A DNA stretch of 64,000 nucleotides from Chryseobacterium aquifrigidense (GTDB lineage: Bacteria > Bacteroidota > Bacteroidia > Flavobacteriales > Weeksellaceae), in NCBI RefSeq assembly GCF_006716485.1, contig NZ_VFPD01000001.1, forward strand, positions 2,462,008 through 2,526,007. Reading direction: 5' to 3'. Below are positions 60,148 to 64,000 of the stretch, piece after piece. The number at the start of each line of letters is the position of its first letter. Position 1 is the stretch's first letter. The notes below the pieces were generated by a model. The model worked only from the letters and a program-made list of their open reading frames with translations, ran no database searches and was not told the origin of the DNA. The position numbers were made by a program, and so were the translations under genes.

Positions 60148-60175
60148 AGTGGGCTAAAGCCCACTCGTATTGAAT
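60148..60175. repeat. CTAAAG hairpin repeat, solo copy 6
   Basis: The perfect palindrome AGTGGGCTAAAGCCCACT (60148-60165) is followed by CGTATTGAAT. It lies directly past the EEP stop between convergent genes and may double as a terminator. Confidence 0.75.
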
Positions 60176-60186
60176 ATTATTTAATT

Positions 60187-61245
60187 TTAAAATTTCATTA
60201 TATCCTTCACTACTCCATTTTTCTGGGTGTGCTGTAATAATTCAGCTTCGATGAAAGTTTTAATCTGTTCTCCAGAGCCATTGTTCGGGAAGAGAAGATG
60301 AACATTAGCTCCTGCATCCAGCGTAAAGAATAAAGGAAGTCCGGTCTCTCTTCTGAAATCCCAGATTTTGTTGATGACTTCCAAAGTACCTGTTTTCATC
60401 AGGATAAAAGCCGGATCGCTCATCATCATCATCGCATGCAGTGTAAGTGCTTCATGTTCTACCAGCTTGATAAAGCTTTCCATATCTCCGTTTTTCAGGA
60501 TTTCTTTCATGGGAACAAAGTTTTCTCTTGCTTCCTGAAATCTTCTTTCTGCATAAGGATTGGTCTTCATCAGACCGTGTCCTACTGTTGAAGAAACACT
60601 TTTCTGTCCTTCATGGATCAATAAAACCCAGTCATTAAAATTTTTGAAAACTTCATGAATTTCTGTATCGGAATACTGTACCCCGAACAAATCTGAACTT
60701 CCTTCTACCTCACCAGTTTCTCCCCATACAACAAGACCATTATATAAGCTTCGGCATGCGCTTCCACTTCCCAATCTTGCTAAAAATGAAGCTTTTCTCA
60801 AAGATTCTTCTTCAGAAGTTTTTCCCGTAAATGAAGCATCCAACGCCATCAGACATTTTGCAATCGCTCCAAATCCTGAAGCAGAGCTTGCAATTCCTGA
60901 ACTATGCGGGAATGTATTCTCTGTTCTGATAACATACTTCCCTTTTAAAATCCATGGAAGATACTGCTCTATATTTCTGAAATATTTTTCAATTTTTTCG
61001 GCAAATTTCACTTCTTCGTTTCCAGCCAGGAAAGTCTGCACTGAAAAAGTCTCATTCGCATAAAACTCCATTGAAGTATTGGTCTTACAATGGTTTAACG
61101 TGTAGCTGATGCTTGGGTTAGCAGGAATCTGATCAGCATATTTCCCCCAGTATTTAATCAGGGCAATATTAGACGGGCAGCTTTCTGAAACCGTTTGGGT
61201 ATGAATGGTGAAATTTTCTTTTCCTATAAAATCTTGTGTCGTCAT
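60187..61245 (-). CDS. mvaD: Diphosphomevalonate decarboxylase-family protein
   Basis: GHMP-type enzyme that produces isopentenyl diphosphate in the mevalonate pathway used by Flavobacteriia. SCPSNIALIKYWGKYADQIPANPSIS, PHSSGIASSASGFGAIAKC (phosphate loop) and RLGSGSACRSLYNGLVVWG are diagnostic. DAGANVHLLFP is near the end. At 352 residues it has the usual length. Related mevalonate-3,5-bisphosphate decarboxylases cannot be excluded from sequence alone. Other mevalonate genes are not in the window. Confidence 0.93.
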   Translation of the reverse strand: MTTQDFIGKENFTIHTQTVSESCPSNIALIKYWGKYADQIPANPSISYTLNHCKTNTSMEFYANETFSVQTFLAGNEEVKFAEKIEKYFRNIEQYLPWILKGKYVIRTENTFPHSSGIASSASGFGAIAKCLMALDASFTGKTSEEESLRKASFLARLGSGSACRSLYNGLVVWGETGEVEGSSDLFGVQYSDTEIHEVFKNFNDWVLLIHEGQKSVSSTVGHGLMKTNPYAERRFQEARENFVPMKEILKNGDMESFIKLVEHEALTLHAMMMMSDPAFILMKTGTLEVINKIWDFRRETGLPLFFTLDAGANVHLLFPNNGSGEQIKTFIEAELLQHTQKNGVVKDIMKF

Positions 61246-61266
61246 AGTCTGATTTAAGTGTACCGC

Positions 61267-63036
61267 TTAGTACATTTTCTCTATAATATCTGCGTATTTT
61301 TTGATCACTACATTTCTTTTGACCTTCAAAGTCGGAGTAATTTCTCCTGTATTGATGTCAAATTCTGCTGGCATCAAAGTGAATTTCTTCACTTTTTCAT
61401 AGTCTGCCAAATGGTTCTGTAATTCTTTAATCTTCTCTTTATAAAGGTTGATGATCTTTTCATTTTTTACTACATCTTCCCAATTGGTAAACGGAATATT
61501 ATTTTTCTTAATATAATCCTGTAAAAACTCAAAATTAGGGACAATCAATGCTGAAACAAACTGTCTGCCTTCTGCAATCAGCATAATCTGCTGGATAAAA
61601 TTATTGTTGGTCAAAAGGTTTTCGATCTGTTGCGGAGCAATGTATTTTCCGTTGGAAGTCTTCATCAGATCTTTGATTCTGTCTGTAATGATCAGGTTCC
61701 CTTTGTCATCAAACTTTCCTGCATCGCCAGTTTTGAACCATCCGTCTTCTGTGAATACTTTGCGGGTTTCTTCAGGCTTATTGTAATAGCCTTTCATGAT
61801 TCCGTTACCTTTGGCCTGAATCTCATCGTTTTCTCCGATACGCATTTCAACTCCCGGAAGAGGTTTTCCGCTGGTTCCATGCTCAAAGTGAGTTAAAGGG
61901 AAAAGCGTTAATGTTGCAGTAGTTTCCGTTAATCCATAGCCAACAGTCACGTGAATTCCTACTGATTCAAAGAAACGGGTAACTTCCGGTGATAATGAAG
62001 CTCCACCACAAGGCAGGAACCACAGTCTTCCACCCATTTTATTTTTAATTTTACTGAAAACCAGCATATCAGCTACAGATTCTTTGAATTTTAATCCAAA
62101 AGGAACCGGTTTTTCATTTCTTCTTAATTCTGCGGTTTCCCATCCGGTTTTAAGTGCCCAGTCGAAGATCTTTTTCTTCAATGATGACCCTTCTTCCGCT
62201 TTTTCAAGAACTCCGGCATATACTTTCTGGAAAAATCTTGGTACGGCACACATGGCAGTAGGTTTAATTTCTTCCAGTGCCTTGGCTACATTTTTAGGAT
62301 CTTCAAGGAAATACACACGGGCTCCTCCGTATAAACAAAGTAAGCTCCAGCTTCTTTCAAACACATGGCTTAAAGGTAAGAATGCTAATGAAAGTTCTTC
62401 TTCAAAGTTTTTAAACTTAAAAAACTCAAAGTGTGAATCGAATGCCTTAATGAAATTTCCATGGGTAAGCATCACTCCCTTAGGAATTCCGGTAGTTCCG
62501 GAAGTATAGATCAATGTGGCTGTATCATCATTTTCTTTCTGACAGATCTCAAGCTCAGATGAAGCTTTTGCAATAAAATCTTCAAGATAAAAACTGTTGA
62601 ATTCTTTCTTGATCCACACTGCTTTTTTGGAAACAATAATAGTTTCCAGATTATTTTCTTCTTTATGTAAAAACTCAAGACAGGCATCATACTGCATCTG
62701 ATTTCCTACTAAAACTGCTTTAGCTCCGGAATCGTTGATGATATGTTCTGCCTGCTCAGCATTATTGGTAGAATAAATAGGCACAGTAACAGCACCAATC
62801 GCCAGAGAAGCAAGATCCATGATCATCCATTCTGATGAATTATCTGAATAAATAGCGACTCTGTCATTCTCCTGAACTCCGGATTCTTTTAAAGCATTGG
62901 CTGTTTTAAAAATAATCTCACTGAATTTTTTCCAGCTCAGCTCTTTCCATGCTCCCTCTTTCTTTTTAAATCCGATGGCTGCTTTTATAGGATGTTTTTC
63001 TACATTTTTAAGGATAATTGCCTCTGCAAGATTCAT
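61267..63036 (-). CDS. AMP-dependent long-chain acyl-CoA synthetase-like ligase
   Basis: Activates a fatty acid to acyl-CoA via acyl-AMP. The AMP-binding motif TLIYTSGTTGIPKGVMLTH, the A5 motif VGYGLTETTATLTL, GWFKTGDAG and IITDRIKDLMKTSNGKYIAP are intact. The length of 589 and the internal sequence AFLPLSHVFERSWSLLCLYGGARV place it in the FadD15-type long-chain group. Its ATG overlaps the stop of the upstream SDR gene (ATGA), so the two are co-translated. mvaD follows 21 bases downstream. Confidence 0.93.
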   Translation of the reverse strand: MNLAEAIILKNVEKHPIKAAIGFKKKEGAWKELSWKKFSEIIFKTANALKESGVQENDRVAIYSDNSSEWMIMDLASLAIGAVTVPIYSTNNAEQAEHIINDSGAKAVLVGNQMQYDACLEFLHKEENNLETIIVSKKAVWIKKEFNSFYLEDFIAKASSELEICQKENDDTATLIYTSGTTGIPKGVMLTHGNFIKAFDSHFEFFKFKNFEEELSLAFLPLSHVFERSWSLLCLYGGARVYFLEDPKNVAKALEEIKPTAMCAVPRFFQKVYAGVLEKAEEGSSLKKKIFDWALKTGWETAELRRNEKPVPFGLKFKESVADMLVFSKIKNKMGGRLWFLPCGGASLSPEVTRFFESVGIHVTVGYGLTETTATLTLFPLTHFEHGTSGKPLPGVEMRIGENDEIQAKGNGIMKGYYNKPEETRKVFTEDGWFKTGDAGKFDDKGNLIITDRIKDLMKTSNGKYIAPQQIENLLTNNNFIQQIMLIAEGRQFVSALIVPNFEFLQDYIKKNNIPFTNWEDVVKNEKIINLYKEKIKELQNHLADYEKVKKFTLMPAEFDINTGEITPTLKVKRNVVIKKYADIIEKMY

Positions 63037-64000
63037 TTCTTCAGCTTTTTGTCGTTAATATAATTGTTCAGGTGAAAGTCTATGCTTTCTCTTACAGGAA
63101 TAAACTGATAGTTCAGTTTTTCTTTGACTTTGTGATTGGAAATGGTGTTGAATGAAGAGATGGCCTCAATATTTGATTTGGTGACCATTTTCAGTTTTGG
63201 AATCAGCCATCCGAATAGAGCGTTGGCTATTCTTCCGATATTGAGTACAGATTGGGAAAGAATTCTGGCATCTTTAAGTCCCAATCGGGTTCTTACCTGT
63301 CTGGCAAGGTCTGCATATCTGTTATTTTCAGCAACAATGATAAAGCGTTCTCCGAAAAGATTATTTTCCATCAGTCCGATGGCAGTATTGGCTACATCCC
63401 TTACATCAACATAAGCAGAACCTCCTGAAAAGGTAAAACTGTTGTCTTCGAAGGTTGAAAAAAGCTCACCGCTGCTTTGGCTCCAGTTTCCGCTTCCTAT
63501 AATCATTCCAGGATTGATGATCACCATATTCAGGCCTTCTGCTGACGCTCTCCAGGCTTCCATTTCTGATAAATGTTTAGAAATAGCGTATGCAGAGTGT
63601 TCCAGTTTCGGATTAAAGTCAGAATCTTCGTCCAGTTCTCCTTTTTCATTAAAATTATCCAGAACGGCAACAGAACTTACATGGAGAAATTTTTTAACAT
63701 CTGATCCTTCACAGGCAAACAAAAGATTTTCTGTACCCTTGATGTTGGTATGGTACATTTCTTTTTCATCTTTCGGATGAAAACTCACTTTTGCAGCACA
63801 GTGATACACCTCATCTACACCTTGCAGTGCAGTTTTTAAAGAATCGAGATCATCAAAATCTACGTTGATCCATTCAATTTTATTGAAAAAATCGTCAGGA
63901 TTCTCCGTATAAAAGCTGTATGAATGCTTTACTTCGTTTAAATTGCTGCCAGGTCTTTTGGAAGCACGTACATTTTTACCTCTTTTAAGAAGTTCCAGTA
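63033..64000 (-). CDS. NAD-dependent epimerase/dehydratase (extended SDR), 5'-truncated by window edge
   Basis: The frame stays open to the window end (LELLKRGKNVRASKRPGS ... GVDEVYHCAAKVSFHPKDE), so the GTG at 63809 is internal and the true start and the N-terminal NAD loop lie outside. Visible are the HVSSVAVL strand, catalytic Tyr-Lys in SAYAISKHLSE, and VIINPGMIIGSG. It is probably a reductase of the dihydroflavonol-reductase or 3-beta-HSD-like type. The 3' end overlaps the acyl-CoA ligase gene by four bases. The substrate is unknown. Confidence 0.88.
   Translation of the reverse strand, partial: LELLKRGKNVRASKRPGSNLNEVKHSYSFYTENPDDFFNKIEWINVDFDDLDSLKTALQGVDEVYHCAAKVSFHPKDEKEMYHTNIKGTENLLFACEGSDVKKFLHVSSVAVLDNFNEKGELDEDSDFNPKLEHSAYAISKHLSEMEAWRASAEGLNMVIINPGMIIGSGNWSQSSGELFSTFEDNSFTFSGGSAYVDVRDVANTAIGLMENNLFGERFIIVAENNRYADLARQVRTRLGLKDARILSQSVLNIGRIANALFGWLIPKLKMVTKSNIEAISSFNTISNHKVKEKLNYQFIPVRESIDFHLNNYINDKKLKK

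Noticed and set aside
63807..63809. GTG at 63809 as the start of the SDR protein
   Set aside because: The frame continues to the window end with SDR-like sequence, and the nucleotide-binding N-terminus must lie further upstream.

Overview
The window is AT-rich chromosomal DNA of a Bacteroidota bacterium, most likely a Chryseobacterium-like member of the Flavobacteriia/Weeksellaceae. The signs are a gldJ-porU-porV locus of the type IX secretion system (T9SS), three surface proteins with T9SS type A C-terminal sorting domains, start codons without Shine-Dalgarno sequences, several promoters matching the Bacteroidota -7 consensus TAnnTTTG, and a mevalonate-pathway decarboxylase. No rRNA, tRNA, prophage, insertion sequence or CRISPR array was seen. 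The two ends cut through genes (pruA on the left, an extended SDR on the right).

Layout. 1-6 kb: the end of pruA, two tiny paralogous lipoproteins around a 14-copy heptamer array, a TPR-AraC membrane regulator, and a secreted thioredoxin protein. 6-12 kb: FabH-like synthase, CorA, then a tight run of patatin phospholipase, FAD-linked oxidase, DUF2199 protein and small membrane protein. 12-17 kb: a divergent quinone-reductase-like/HxlR pair with a long inverted repeat between them, DNA-3-methyladenine glycosylase I, secreted alpha/beta hydrolase, a DoxD-DoxA fusion and an unrecognised 198-residue protein. 17-22 kb: a four-gene tetR-tolC-emrA-emrB efflux operon on the minus strand with an operator candidate on its promoter. 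22-30 kb: housekeeping genes (holB, aldehyde dehydrogenase, outer-membrane protein, lptC, anmK, SRPBCC, NUDIX, murF). 30-38 kb: gldJ divergent from porU-porV. 38-43 kb: FUSC transporter, phosphopantetheinyl transferase, HugZ-like protein, ahcY. 43-50 kb: an accessory stretch of tandem duplications, with two surface-type lipoproteins, a YiaA protein and three BspA-like T9SS cargo proteins. 50-64 kb: purE and purK separated by EamA, lipoprotein and antiporter genes; DUF1543; TauE/DUF1634; VOC; NTF2-like; membrane-anchored EEP hydrolase; mvaD; acyl-CoA synthetase; SDR.

How the parts relate. PorU and PorV are the sortase and shuttle that would process the three BspA-like cargo proteins about 10 kb away, and GldJ belongs to the gliding/T9SS machinery. 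The intergenic DNA carries at least three dispersed repeat families. The clearest is a pair of hairpins with a CTAAAG/CTTTAG centre and covarying stems, present about six times. I found no obvious complete new defence or biosynthetic system. The most unusual material is the repeat families, the heptamer array, the duplicated surface-protein block and a few operator-like inverted repeats.
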